DNA of 64,000 nucleotides from Saprospiraceae bacterium (GCA_016717655.1 JADKFC010000011.1:1-64000), one strand, 5' to 3'; positions 38,429 to 49,041 are shown, numbered from the stretch's first letter. Translations and numbers: made by a program. The notes: generated by a model not told the origin, from the letters alone.

Positions 38429-40651
38429 TCATTTAACCGAATACCTCACTCCCAGATAAAATTCTCTTCCTTTGGTAGGGCCCCAGTTGAATGCCGGGTC
38501 AAAGAAGTTGCCAAAGGGTTGGTCGTAACCCAGGATGGGGAATTTCTGGCGGAAGTCGAAGATGTTTTCAATGCCTCCATAAAGCTGGAAGTTGGTCCAT
38601 CGGTGGGTGAGTTGCAGATCCCATTGCTGGTAAGGGTCGGAAGATGACGGCTGCTTGTATGGATCAGGGTAATTGACCGTAGATGGCAGTCGTTTGCTGC
38701 CAATCCTGCGCCAGGTAAGATCGATTTGCCAGTGATCATTGTGTGTGCTGTAGGATGTATTGGCGGTCCACTTATGCCTGGGAATGAAGGGAAGGTCTTG
38801 CTGAACCCCTTCCAACACACGATAGACTTCCAGAAAGTTGTAAGCTAGTTTGACATCAAACTGCTGGGTAAAAATCCACTTATTTTCCAGTTGATAGCTT
38901 TTGGAAACACTTTTTCCAAAAAAGTTTTGAACGATGGCGGTATTGACTTCTGTATCATAATCCGGAAAGATCTGGTTTTGAAAATAGGTCAGGTAGGCAT
39001 CGCCCGAAATAGTGATGTTGATTTCATTCCAATGCAATGTTTGCACAAAATTGAGTCCAAGATTGATAGCCTCTTCCGGAGCCAGATTTTTGGCTATGAC
39101 CAAACTTCTGTTGCCTGCCAATAGGTTGGCGTTTTCAGAAAAGATATGGGCCCAACGAAATCCTTTACCCACATTGAAACGAATATCTGTGTCTGGTGAA
39201 AGATTGGCCCTTACGAGGATCCTGGGTGTGGCCTTCCATCCAAAACCGGCAAAGTGGTCTGCCCGCAAGCCTGTGAGAATGGTAAACTTAGAAAAAGTCA
39301 GCTTATTTTCTGCAAAGAGGCCGGGGATGTCATAGTTGGTAAGGTAGGTACCCTCATAATTGAGAAAGGAGATGTCTTGCAGAAAGGTAATATCTTCTCT
39401 CAGTTTGTTGTGCCTATGGCTTAGTCCCACTTTCAAATTGTGGTTGGCTGACCCATAATAATGATCGAGATATAAAGCTGAGGTTAAATTGAATTGTTTT
39501 CCAAGGTATTTTTTGACACCAAAATAGGATTCCTGTTTTTGTGCAAATGCACTGTTCAGCAAAATAAGCGAAGAACTTTGACCTATGATAAAATTGGTTT
39601 TGGTGTAAGCCTCTCCATGTTGGATATCGACATGCTGACCATAGACCAGGGAGGTACCAAGATGCTGGTCGCGATCAAAGCGGGTAGATCCCCCTTCCCT
39701 TTGTTCACTGAGGTATCTGAGTCCTATGGTGGTTCTCCATTTAGGTTTTTCCGGATTGTCATACGACCATCGGTTGTAAAATGAAACTCTGTTGGTTTTT
39801 ACAATGTCTCTAAATCCATCGCCATCCCTATCGATACTGGCAGCAGGCAGCGTCAGGTGTCCGACCGAAAGATTGCTCCAGGCTGCTTTTTTAACCATGT
39901 AATTTACATTGTACTGACTTTCTCCAAACGAATTGGCAAAGGCATTGAGAAAAAGTTGTGGGGCATTTTCGGGGCGGTGGAATTCAATATTGATTTGACC
40001 ACTGATGCTTTCAAAGCCCTGTAGAACGGAGTTGGCACCTTTGGTCACAAAAATCTTCTCAATCATAGTACCCGGATAACTGCCAGGGCCATAGGGATAG
40101 GCAAGTCCCTGGATGAGGGGTAGGCCATCTACCAAAACCTGATTGTAAACCCCGGACAGACCGAGGATGCGCAGTTCTTTGGCATCTGTGACTACATTGG
40201 TAACATTGGCATCCACGTTGGAGTTGGTAGAAAAACAGCCTGCCAAGCTGCAACACGCTGCTCTTTGTATTTCGCGAACCCCCAGTACTTCCACTTTTGC
40301 CGGTTCATTGGCAAAGCGGCTAGCCTGGCCTTTGGCAGTGATATTAACCTCGGCGAGGGTAGCATCTTCAATCAGTTGGATGGTCCAATGTTTCAACTTT
40401 CCCACCTTGATCTTTTCAGGAGAAAAACCAACAAAAGAGATCAATAAGGTTCTTTCGCCTTCGGACAAATCACTAATTGAAAACTCACCTGCTTCATTGG
40501 TGGAGGTTCCTATGGTGGTATTTTGCCAGATTATGTTGGCCCCTGAGAGAGGCTTGCCGGTGATATCTGTAACCTTGCCGGTGATAACCTGAGCATTGAT
40601 GTTGATCAAAATTAAAAAAGAAAAAAGCAGGGTAACAAATCTACTTAACAT
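38429..40651 (-). CDS. TonB-dependent outer membrane receptor, probable metal-type
   Basis: 740 residues. Signal peptide, then a CarboxypepD_reg-like domain (ITGKVTDITGKPLSGANIIW, residues about 22-105), a plug domain (residues about 120-230) containing RAACCSLAGCFSTNSNVDAN and LRILGLSGVYNQVLVDGLP, and a 22-strand barrel ending in an aromatic terminus (FYLGVRYSVK). The Cys-containing plug segment is typical of a Bacteroidota receptor group linked with copper or other metals, normally with the form ACCNLSESFETN. The substrate is inferred only. A 433-base gap separates it from the divergent sugar-isomerase gene. Confidence 0.82.
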   Translation of the reverse strand: MLSRFVTLLFSFLILININAQVITGKVTDITGKPLSGANIIWQNTTIGTSTNEAGEFSISDLSEGERTLLISFVGFSPEKIKVGKLKHWTIQLIEDATLAEVNITAKGQASRFANEPAKVEVLGVREIQRAACCSLAGCFSTNSNVDANVTNVVTDAKELRILGLSGVYNQVLVDGLPLIQGLAYPYGPGSYPGTMIEKIFVTKGANSVLQGFESISGQINIEFHRPENAPQLFLNAFANSFGESQYNVNYMVKKAAWSNLSVGHLTLPAASIDRDGDGFRDIVKTNRVSFYNRWSYDNPEKPKWRTTIGLRYLSEQREGGSTRFDRDQHLGTSLVYGQHVDIQHGEAYTKTNFIIGQSSSLILLNSAFAQKQESYFGVKKYLGKQFNLTSALYLDHYYGSANHNLKVGLSHRHNKLREDITFLQDISFLNYEGTYLTNYDIPGLFAENKLTFSKFTILTGLRADHFAGFGWKATPRILVRANLSPDTDIRFNVGKGFRWAHIFSENANLLAGNRSLVIAKNLAPEEAINLGLNFVQTLHWNEINITISGDAYLTYFQNQIFPDYDTEVNTAIVQNFFGKSVSKSYQLENKWIFTQQFDVKLAYNFLEVYRVLEGVQQDLPFIPRHKWTANTSYSTHNDHWQIDLTWRRIGSKRLPSTVNYPDPYKQPSSSDPYQQWDLQLTHRWTNFQLYGGIENIFDFRQKFPILGYDQPFGNFFDPAFNWGPTKGREFYLGVRYSVK

Positions 40652-40936
40652 TGTTCTAAATTAATGTTTTACATATGGATACAAATATACAATTAAGAAC
40701 CTTAGGGATGGCTAAATCGGCTTCTGATCCTAATTAGCCCCTTACCCTATTTACGATACTTGTAAACTGATTCAAAAATGGCACTTAACCAGTCTTGTGA
40801 AAAAAAAGATACCATTTTTCAAAGAGTTCATTTTTGTTCTATTTAAGAAAATGATGGCAGATGACTCTAAAAATGCAGCCTTTTTAATTCCTGCTTAAAA
40901 ATTCTATTCCAATAAAGAATTGCTTTTCTGATTTAC
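40652..40936. other. Intergenic region upstream of TonB receptor
   Basis: A/T-rich, no credible ORF. It should contain the minus-strand promoter of the TonB receptor gene. I see no further structure apart from the operator-like palindrome that follows it. Confidence 0.5.
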
Positions 40937-40980
40937 CCAAATAATATTTTGACATTGCGACATATATATTGTTTTTATAC
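40937..40980 (+). promoter_or_regulatory. Palindromic element and promoter-like region of the isomerase gene
   Basis: The near-palindrome CCAAATAATATTTTG (40937-40951) is followed by ATTG and, 20 bases on, TTTTTATAC. The same arrangement with a perfect palindrome lies before the GMC dehydrogenase gene (42065-42111). It is about 130 bases from the TTG start at 41085. A perfect -7 box TACTTTTG at 41060-41067 lies closer to the gene and is an alternative. Confidence 0.5.
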
Positions 40981-41084
40981 TGATTTTTTAGAATAATATG
41001 TGCCAAAAACAAAGATAATATTGTCAACATAAAAATTTTTATCTTTCCCTTCAACTCATTACTTTTGAAACAAATTCAAAGAGG

Positions 41085-41954
41085 TTGAAGAGAAGAGAAG
41101 TGATCAAAACTTCACTGGTTGCCACAGCTGCCAGTGTGCTTTCGGGCAGCAATTACATCCAACAACAAAGCCTGGAAATGGGAAAGGGGCTGAAAGGCAA
41201 AATAAAGCATAGTGCATGCAGGTGGTGCTACCGTGACATTCCACTGGAAGAGCTGGCAGACAAAGCAAAGGATATGGGACTAAGTTCCATAGAATTGCTG
41301 GATGTATCTGAGTGGGATACGGTCATCAAAAGGGGCCTGAAATGTGCCATTTCCAATGGAAGTAAGCTGGGTATCACCAAAGGTTTTAATGACGTACAGT
41401 ATCATGATCAATTGTATGCAGATTACGAAAAGCTGATTCCCATGGCTGCGGACACGGGCATCAAACAAATCATCTGTTTCTCTGGCAACAGAGGCACCAT
41501 CACCGATAAAGCCGGCCTCGAACATTGTGCCAAAGGCATGGATAAGCTGGTCAAGCTGGCAGCACAAAACAAAGTGACCCTGGTCATGGAATTGCTCAAC
41601 AGCAAGGTTGATCATAAAGACTATATGTGCGACAACACCAAGTGGGGTGCAGCCCTGGTGGATAAAATAGGCAGTGAGCATTTTAAATTGCTGTACGACA
41701 TTTATCACATGCAAATCATGGAGGGAGATGTGATTGCCACCATCAGAAAATATTCAAAATACATTTCACACTTTCATACGGGGGGCGTGCCAGGCAGAAA
41801 TGAAATCAACGAAAGTCAGGAACTCAATTACAAGGCCATTATGCAGGCAATTGTGGCTTCTGGCTATACCGGCTTTGTGGCCCAGGAGTTTATCCCAACA
41901 CGTAAAAATGCCTTGGAATCCCTGAGGGAAGGCATCAACATCTGTGATGTTTAG
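41085..41954 (+). CDS. Hydroxypyruvate isomerase-like TIM-barrel protein with Tat-type signal
   Basis: 289 residues from a TTG start. The N-terminus MKRREVIKTSLVATAASVLSG resembles a twin-arginine signal, so the protein is likely exported folded. The rest is a xylose-isomerase-like barrel (AP endonuclease family 2 fold): LSSIELLDVSEWD, QIICFSGNRGT, LVMELLNSK with the metal Glu, LLYDIYHMQIMEGD with Asp and His, SHFHTGG, and VAQEFIP with the last Glu. Family members isomerise hydroxypyruvate or sugars. It leads a cluster with a GMC dehydrogenase, so it probably acts on an oxidised sugar or polyol in the periplasm. Confidence 0.78.
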   Translation: MKRREVIKTSLVATAASVLSGSNYIQQQSLEMGKGLKGKIKHSACRWCYRDIPLEELADKAKDMGLSSIELLDVSEWDTVIKRGLKCAISNGSKLGITKGFNDVQYHDQLYADYEKLIPMAADTGIKQIICFSGNRGTITDKAGLEHCAKGMDKLVKLAAQNKVTLVMELLNSKVDHKDYMCDNTKWGAALVDKIGSEHFKLLYDIYHMQIMEGDVIATIRKYSKYISHFHTGGVPGRNEINESQELNYKAIMQAIVASGYTGFVAQEFIPTRKNALESLREGINICDV

Positions 41955-42064
41955 TTCCGTAGAGGCTGAAAGGGCTGTTAAATTTCTGAATCAGGATTTT
42001 TACAAAGAGTAAAGCCTTTTCAAAAGTATTTGATTTCGAATATGCTAGAAAATTTAAAATTAAA

Positions 42065-42111
42065 CCAAATAATATTTGGCATTGACAATTAATTAGCTTT
42101 TTATACATTTA
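42065..42111 (+). promoter_or_regulatory. Perfect palindrome and promoter of the GMC dehydrogenase gene
   Basis: CCAAATAATATTTGG (42065-42079) is a perfect 15-base palindrome about a central A. It is followed by TTG at 42082-42084, a 19-base spacer and TACATTTA (42104-42111), seven of eight matches to TAnnTTTG counting the fixed bases generously. The operator-like palindrome abuts the -33 element, a fit for a repressor site. The start codon is 32 bases downstream. Confidence 0.6.
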
Positions 42112-42142
42112 CCAATTCAAGATAACTAACAAACAAAAGACT

Positions 42143-43839
42143 ATGTATTTTAATAACAACGGGGGCAAAGAAGTGACCTATGATGCCATTGTGGTTGGAT
42201 CAGGGATCAGCGGAGGTTGGGCTGCCAAAGAGCTATCAGAAAAAGGGTTAAAAACCCTGGTTTTAGAGAGGGGAAGGATGGTTAAACACGGAGACTACCC
42301 TACTGCCAACCTGGACGACTGGGAATTGCCCAACAGAAACCGGTTGACAGAAGAGGAGTGGAAAGACTATGAGATACAGAGAAGAACCGGATATACGATG
42401 ACTCCGGCGCATGCCCATTGGTGGCCAAAAGATTCAGAAAATCCCTATACGGAGACCAAACCTTTTGATTGGATCAGGTCTTACCATGTTGGGGGTCGAT
42501 CTATTTATGGGGTCGACAGTCCTACCGCCTCAGCGACCTGGATTTTGAAGCCAACGCCAAAGAAGGTATTGCCGTTGACTGGCCTGTGAGATACAAAGAT
42601 ATAGCCCCCTGGTATGACTATGTTGAGCGTTTCATTGGTGTAAGTGGACAAAAAGAAGGTTTGTCGCAATTGCCCGATGGCCAGTTTTTACCTCCCATGG
42701 AACTCAACTGTGTGGAAGAAAAACTCAAGGCGAGTATGAAAAAAAAGTTCAACAGGGCCATGACTATAGGAAGGACAGCACACCTAACCACCCCAATTGG
42801 AACCAGAGGTACCTGCCAGTCTAGAAACAGATGTATGAGGGGGTGTCCTTACGGTGCCTATTTCTCTTCCCTCTCCTCTACCCTACCTGCGGCAGAGGCC
42901 AGCGGAAACCTTACCATCAGGCCATTTTCGATAGTAACCGAAATCGTTTACGACAAAGAAACACAAAAGGCAAAAAGTGTACGGATCAAGGACGCCGAGA
43001 CAGGTGAGAGTCATGAATATTTTGCCAAAGTGATTTTCCTATGTGCCAGTGCTTTTGGAACAGCCCAGATCCTGATGCAGTCAACCTCCGACCGATTTCC
43101 CAACGGCTTGGGCAATGACAGCGGTGAATTGGGTCACAATGTAATGGACCACCACTTCAGATTAGGGGCCAACGGCTTTGATGACGAATTTTCTGATAAA
43201 TATTACAAAGGCAGGAGGCCAAATGGAATTTACGTTCCCAGATTTCAAAACCTGGACAAAGGAAGCAAGCGTAGCTACCTCAGGGGCTTTGGTTATCAAG
43301 GAGGAGGTTCTGTTGAAAACTGGGCCCGCATGATCAAAGAAGCAGATTTTGGCACCGCTTTTAAAGCGGCTATGGCTCAACCCGGCAGGTGGAGTGTAGG
43401 ATTGATGGGATTTGGCGAGTGTTTGCCTTATCACGAAAACAAAATTAGTCTCAACAGAGAAAAATTGGATAAATACGGACTTCCAACCCTGATTATGGAT
43501 GCGGAATGGAAGGAAAACGAAAAAGAAATGCGAAAAGACATGATGGCTTCCGCAGAAGAGATGCTCAATGCAGCCGGATTCAAAGATGTAAAAACCTATG
43601 ATGCCGGTTGTAATCCTGGTTTGGGAATCCATGAAATGGGTACTGCACGAATGGGAAGAGATCCAAAAACCAGTATGTTGAATGGATTTAATCAGGTGCA
43701 CAGCGTTAAAAATGTATTTGCTACCGATGGTTCATTTATGACATCCGGTGCATGTGTCAATCCATCCCTGACCTACATGGCATTTACGGCTAGGGCTGCC
43801 AATTTTGCAGTTGAGGAAATTAAAAAAGGAAACCTATAA
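42143..43839 (+). CDS. GMC-family flavin dehydrogenase, large subunit (one frameshift)
   Basis: About 565 residues. FAD-binding GxGxxG in YDAIVVGSGISGGWAAKELSE near residue 12, the GMC region RSYHVGGRS, CMRGCPYGAYFSS, and the C-terminal catalytic segment with HEMGTARMG and FATDGSFMTSGACVNPSLT. The frame changes near 42500-42515, where GGRS is followed in the other frame by WGRQSYRLSDLDFEANA; a small indel joins the two parts. With the next gene it forms a dehydrogenase like gluconate 2-dehydrogenase or glucoside 3-dehydrogenase, passing electrons to the respiratory chain. Confidence 0.85.
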
Positions 43840-43851
43840 AACCAAGTAGAA

Positions 43852-44439
43852 ATGAAGCAAAACAATCCTATAGATCGAAGAGAAATGCTCAAAACATTGA
43901 CTCTTTTAACCGGCTATACCATTACAGCCGGAGCAGCCTCCGCTTTTTTAGCAGGTTGTAAAAATGATCCTGGAGCTGCAGGGCTGGCAGGCTCAGTTTC
44001 TGTTTTATCCGATGATCAGATTAAGACCCTTGCGGCCATTGTAGATCGAATCATACCCAAAACAGATACTCCGGGTGCTGTAGATGCGGGGGTTGAACAG
44101 TATATCGCCCTGGCAGTGAACAAATTTTACAAGGCAGAAGATCAGAAAAAATTTCTGGAGAACTTTGCCCGGTTTGACAAGCTCGCCACGGATAAATACA
44201 AAAAGACGTTTGCCCAGCTCAGTGATCAAAACAAGGATGATATCCTAAAAATACTAGCTGAAGAATGGAAAAAGAACGAAAAGGATCCCCATATATTTAA
44301 AGAGATCAGAGATCTTACGGTAACAGGGTATTGTACCAGTGAAGCCGGTGCAAAGCAATTGCTGAAGTATGACCCCATTCCCGGTCCCTATAAGGGATGT
44401 ATTGACCGTGCGAGCGTAGGTGGAGTATGGGCATTTTAA
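43852..44439 (+). CDS. Gluconate 2-dehydrogenase subunit 3-family protein
   Basis: 195 residues, 12 bases after the GMC gene. The N-terminus DRREMLKTLTLLTGYTITAG is a Tat-type signal, followed by a lipobox-like LAGC near residue 36, so it may be lipid-anchored. The domain has the family features SDDQIKTLAAIVDRIIPKTDTPGA and GYCTSEAGAKQLLKYDPIPG. It is the small subunit that exports with and supports the GMC flavoprotein, which has no signal of its own. Confidence 0.85.
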   Translation: MKQNNPIDRREMLKTLTLLTGYTITAGAASAFLAGCKNDPGAAGLAGSVSVLSDDQIKTLAAIVDRIIPKTDTPGAVDAGVEQYIALAVNKFYKAEDQKKFLENFARFDKLATDKYKKTFAQLSDQNKDDILKILAEEWKKNEKDPHIFKEIRDLTVTGYCTSEAGAKQLLKYDPIPGPYKGCIDRASVGGVWAF

Positions 44440-44479
44440 CATTAATCAATAAAAGAACAAAACCTAAATAAGAGTAAGG

Positions 44480-45394
44480 ATGAAACAATGGATTTTTATC
44501 ATTAGCCTGGTTTCCATGGCAATGGCAGGCTGCAAAAATGAAGCTGCAAAAACAGAAGCACCCAAAGCCGAGTTGAAATTATCATTGGCTGAATGGTCGC
44601 TTCACAAAACCCTTTTTGACGGCAAGATGGTCAATATGCAATTTGCTGCAAAGCAAAGGAATTAGGATTTACCGTATAGAATATGTGAATCAGTTTTTTA
44701 AAGACAAGGCAGAGACGAACACTTCGCTGATTCTGCGCTCAACGCTGCCGCGAAAGCAAATGGAATTACCCAGGTACTCATCATGATTGATGGAGAGGGA
44801 TATTTGGGAGAAGCTGATTCAGTGAGAAGAGATTCAGCCGTGAATGCTCATAAAAAGTGGGTTACAGCTGCCAAACATTTGGGCTGTCATTCTATCCGGG
44901 TCAATGCTCACGGCGAAGGTACAGCCGAAGAAGTATCTGCCAATGTAGTCAAAGGACTTACCGCATTGAGTCAATTTGCAGCCCAGCATGGCATCAATGT
45001 AATAGTAGAAAATCATGGCGGCTACTCCAGCAATGGAGCCTGGTTGGCTGATGTAATGAATAAGGTAAACCTACCCAACTGCGGTACCCTACCTGATTTT
45101 GGCAACTTTTGTTTAAAAAGAGAAGGCGGCGTAATGTGGGGTGCCCCATGTACAGAGGAGTATGATCGCTATAAAGGAATAGAAGAAATTCTACCTTTTG
45201 CCAAAGGGGTAAGTGCCAAGTCATATGATTTTGACGCCGAAGGCAATGACACCAAAATTGATTATAAAAAGATGCTGGATTTGGTCAAAGCATCGGGATA
45301 CTCCGGATTTATTGGAGTTGAGTACGAGGGTGAAAAAGACCCAGAGGTAGACGGAATCAAAAAAACAAAGGCGTTGATTGAGAAAAATTGGTAG
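44480..45394 (+). CDS. Sugar phosphate isomerase/epimerase-like lipoprotein (frameshifted)
   Basis: Lipoprotein signal MKQWIFIISLVSMAMAGC, then LKLSLAEWSLHKTLFDGKM, the start of a xylose-isomerase-like TIM barrel. The frame is lost near 44650-44780 (missing strands can be read as LGFT and IEYVNQFFKDKAE in other frames) and resumes at 44783 with MIDGEGYLGEADSVRRDSA, VIVENHGGYSSNG (metal Glu), LPDFGNF, GVSAKSYDFDAEGN and FIGVEYEGEKDPEVDG. The intact length would be about 305 residues. It is likely the second barrel enzyme of the same oxidised-sugar pathway. Confidence 0.75.
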
Positions 45395-45410
45395 TTGGAA
45401 TAAATAAATT

Positions 45411-45450
45411 AAAAGCCAGGATTTTTGATTATTTTAAAATCCTGGCTTTT
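45411..45450. terminator. Bidirectional terminator
   Basis: A perfect 15-base inverted repeat, AAAAGCCAGGATTTT with AAAATCCTGGCTTTT, around a 10-base loop. It lies 16 bases after the isomerase-like gene and directly before the end of the converging flippase gene, so it can serve both strands. Confidence 0.85.
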
Positions 45451-45453
45451 ATA

Positions 45454-46907
45454 TTATGAATCATAAGTTCGATGTCTTCTGAAGGTTTTTAATAAAATAG
45501 CCAAAAAATAAATGGATACAATGACAGTTGAATTTACTGCCATGGCTAACCAGGGGTTGTTCAATTGTGGTAAAACCAGGTAGTAAAAAGGTAACTACAG
45601 CTATAGCCACCACTTTTAGTAAGTTGAAATTAAGCGGATCGAGTTTGCCATCTTATTTTGATTAAAATGTGTTTGGCTAAATTAAAAAATAAAATAACCA
45701 CAAAATAAGAAATAGATGCACCAAGCATACCCATCTCCGGCAATAGATTAACCAAAAGAATAAAATATAATATACCGCTGAAAATCAAAAACCCAATATT
45801 GTAGCGGATTAAATTGGAATAGGTAAGTATTACCCCATTCAAACTAAAGCCAAGATCAACAATACGTGCCAGACATAACACCGTCATAACTTGGATCCAA
45901 TCTTGTCTAAATTCTGTTTTAGGCATCAATTTGAAAATGTGTGGAAAATTGAAATATAAAAGCACGAATAACAGGCAGCTTATTACAGTAAGAACCACAG
46001 CTGATTTAGAATAAATTTTACCAATTTCTGCCAAATTACCTTCCGTCCACTTTTGGGAAATGATGGGTGCTGAAATTTGTGAAATGGCTTTGGAAGCGAT
46101 TTCCAGGGTACTTGTCATAAAAAGAATGATGCCATAAATACCCGCTTCGAAAGGGCCAAGAATTAAGCCAACCATCAACACATCTAACCTAAGCAGGATG
46201 CCATTTGCAAGTGTTTGCAAACCAGATTGAAGCATAAACCCGTCAGATTATTTTCTTTGTCATTTGAGATATAGGAAAATCCGGTTGACCATTTCCAACT
46301 TCTCATCCGTGAAACATAAAATAAGATGGCCAAAGTAGAAAAACATAAAAGAGTATAAGACCTAGTCCGAGATTTTGTACACTTAGATACTTTGAATAAA
46401 CAAGAATGATCAAAATGGGTACGTATATTTTATAAGCTACATTGCTTAATAATTCCGGAATGGCAATTTTTTTCTGAAGTGCACTAAATGATATTATGAC
46501 ATAGTTGAAAACCAAAAGAATTGATAGGATGATGATGTTGAGTTTATTGGACATAATAAAATCTGCATCCAGTCCAAAAAAGGCAGCTGCTTTGGAGAAT
46601 TCTGAAAAAAATAATGACAAAAATAGAGTGAGAGAAAAAGTGACCAATGCAGTAAGTGCCAAAGCAAAACCCAAATAATAGTCTTCTTTGCCTTTATTTT
46701 TAAAATACGGGTAATATTTGATAATGACCATCGGAAGACCTAGTCCTAAAACTGGCGAAAGCAGATATGCTGCAGCAAAAATCATATTTACTATGCCATA
46801 AGAGGTTTTATCATAAGGAATGATAAAAATGATTGCCAAAGCCCCTAATCCAATGGCTAAAGCGTTAAAAAGGAATATCGGATGCTTTGAAATTTAATAA
46901 TTCCCAT
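45454..46907 (-). CDS. Oligosaccharide flippase (Wzx-like), frameshifted
   Basis: Following the match across frames gives about 480 residues with some 12-14 transmembrane helices, the MATE/Wzx polysaccharide exporter layout. The start is MGIIKFQSIRYSF at 46907; one extra T in TTTTT restores NALAIGLGALAIIFIIP and joins the 46839-46303 frame (LSPVLGLGLPMVIIKYYPYF). The second frame (46235-45630) has LLRLDVLMVGLILGPFEAG. The end, LPQLNNPWLAMAVNSTVIV to RTYDS at 45454, is in another frame. It likely moves a lipid-linked glycan unit across the inner membrane. Confidence 0.75.
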
Positions 46908-47021
46908 AATGGGCAATATTTGTTTAGAATACCCAGGGTCAAAAATACTTTACTAAAGTCGGTCTACCAAGGAAAATTGACGCTGGCAACAGGATATCCT
47001 TCAAAGTGAGTCAAATATCCT

Positions 47022-47029
47022 TAAATTTG
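47022..47029 (+). promoter_or_regulatory. -7 element of the polysaccharide deacetylase-like gene
   Basis: TAAATTTG is a perfect match to TAnnTTTG, only 8 bases before the ATG at 47037, implying a near-leaderless transcript. I see no TTG at the expected spacing. Confidence 0.4.
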
Positions 47030-47036
47030 CATCTTT

Positions 47037-48285
47037 ATGGCAAATACCAAAATACAAACATTTGTTCAGGCTGATCAAGAATGGAGTGGCGGTGTACTTT
47101 TTGTGCTTTCCCTATTCAAACCTGTTTTAGGTATTGAATTTGAAATCCTATCTAGCCCGCCTTCTCAGGGTCTCATCATTTCAAATGAAAATGAAACCTC
47201 AATTAAAGTGAACAAAAAATATTGGCGTCACTTTGGCAACAAAGAATACAAAGAATGTCACTCACTCTTTTGCCAGATGGATGATTTATATTATTTGGAA
47301 AAGATATTTCATCTTGTCAATTGTGTTCAGGAATACGATAGTAGTGAGACAGATGCCTATGGAAGGTTTTCATACTACCATTCCTGGCAGTATATGAATC
47401 ACAACATAACCAAAAATGTGGTTTTAGAAACAATGGAGGCTTTTATCAGGCATTATTTTCGAGGAACGTCTTTTGTTAAGCCAGCCACCAGATTGTTTTT
47501 ATCGCACGATATCGACACCATCCACGGTGAGTTTATGCAAAATGGCAGGTATTATCTGAAAACTTTTCAATTCGATAAGTTAAAAAATGTCATATTAAAT
47601 TATCTGGTTAACAGGCCAGGGTGGGCAAATATGGATTTTATCAACAGACTACATGATGACTATGGAGTAAAGCATGCCTATTTTTGGTTGGCAGAAAAAG
47701 GGAAACAGAATAAAATAATGAACGCCGATTATTCAAAAAATGAGCTGAGCAAATACAGTCAACTATGTAACTCTAATGGGCTTCACAAAAGTTCGGGAAA
47801 TGCTGATTTTCGGGCTGAAACCGAAATGTTACCTTTTCGATGCATTAGCCAATAGAAATCACTTTTTGAGATACAGTCTACCCTCTCATTGGGAACAACT
47901 GGAGGATTCAGAATTGAAAATTGATGCCAGCATGGGTTTCGCTGAACATTATGGATTTCGAAATTCATATGGATATGCTTTCCGTCCATATAATCCTATC
48001 AAACAAAAATGTTACTCACACATAGCAGTGCCATTGCATTTGATGGATGCTACTTTTAGAAATTATATGAAAATCCCTGTCGAGGAAACTGCTGATACCA
48101 TCATTCAATTTATTGAAGCCAACAAAACCGGATGTATTTTATCCATTCTATGGCACAATACTTTTTTCACCAATGGAAAATATGAAGGATATGCAGAACA
48201 ATATATTAAAATCCTCCGCTATCTGAATGACACCCAATTTGAAACATTGGATATCAACGATTTGACTCAAATTGAGGTCAATTGA
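47037..48285 (+). CDS. Polysaccharide deacetylase-like protein (DUF7033-type; one frameshift)
   Basis: About 415 residues. The middle holds FLSHDIDTIHGEF, the His-Asp metal motif of NodB-like deacetylases, followed by GVKHAYFWLAEKG. The C-terminal half in the other frame has DASMGFAEHYGFRNSYGYAF and LSILWHNTFFTN, typical of the Bacteroidota variant with an extra N-terminal domain of about 150 residues. The frames overlap at 47776-47855, so a small indel lies there (about 47790-47840). It is likely to act on a surface glycan along with the neighbouring transferases. Confidence 0.75.
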
Positions 48286-48348
48286 ATTCAAAAGTCAAAG
48301 TTCAGGTATTCCATAAAATGTATAACTTTTTCATACCTTAGCGTTTAA

Positions 48349-49041
48349 ATGGATATCAAAGCCGTATACGAAAAAAAGTACAGCCATTTTGCTGCTTTGC
48401 CCTACTACCAGCAGGAATTCGATTTTTACGGACGTCAGTTTGAAGATCTTTTGAAGATCATTGCCGATCAACAGTGCAAATCAAAAAGTCTGGTCGACCT
48501 TGGGTGTGGATTTGGAATGAAGACCCACATCATGAAACAATATTTTGGCAGAACGGTAGGAATCGATTTTGTGGAAAACATTATTGCTGTCAATAATCTG
48601 CTTAGTGATGACCCCAAGCTAACATTCAAAGTTTCTGACTTAAACAATTCGAAAGAAAGCGAAGAAAAATTTGACTATATCATAGCCAATGGTCTTTCAT
48701 TGTTCAACGAGAAAAACATTGATCTTTGTTCCAACCGATTGGAGCAATTAGTTGACCAATATGGTACAGAAACCAGTACTTTTATCATTTGGTCATTTAC
48801 CAATCACAGCAGTACAGCACCCAGTGGTTGGTACAATCACAGCAAAGAAGAGTTAAATACCTGGCTGGGGCAAATAGAACAAAAACACAATGTCAAAACC
48901 CAGGTATTCTATCCTTATAAAAAATTGAGATTAAAAAATAAATCGGTAAAGGAGATGTTGTTATCCCTTTATCGTTATTTTAGAAAACGACAATATTACT
49001 TTATTATCATACAGTATGGAATTCAGCAAAGCAAAGGTTAA
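48349..49041 (+). CDS. Class I SAM-dependent methyltransferase
   Basis: 230 residues. Motif I LVDLGCGFGMKTHIMKQYF near residue 48, acidic GIDFVENIIAVNN, motif IV FDYIIANGLSLFNE. The basic C-terminal tail (KKLRLKNKSVKEMLLSLYRYF) may contact membrane or a glycan. It probably methylates a sugar in the surface polysaccharide. The gene overlaps the next methyltransferase gene by 26 bases. Confidence 0.8.
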   Translation: MDIKAVYEKKYSHFAALPYYQQEFDFYGRQFEDLLKIIADQQCKSKSLVDLGCGFGMKTHIMKQYFGRTVGIDFVENIIAVNNLLSDDPKLTFKVSDLNNSKESEEKFDYIIANGLSLFNEKNIDLCSNRLEQLVDQYGTETSTFIIWSFTNHSSTAPSGWYNHSKEELNTWLGQIEQKHNVKTQVFYPYKKLRLKNKSVKEMLLSLYRYFRKRQYYFIIIQYGIQQSKG

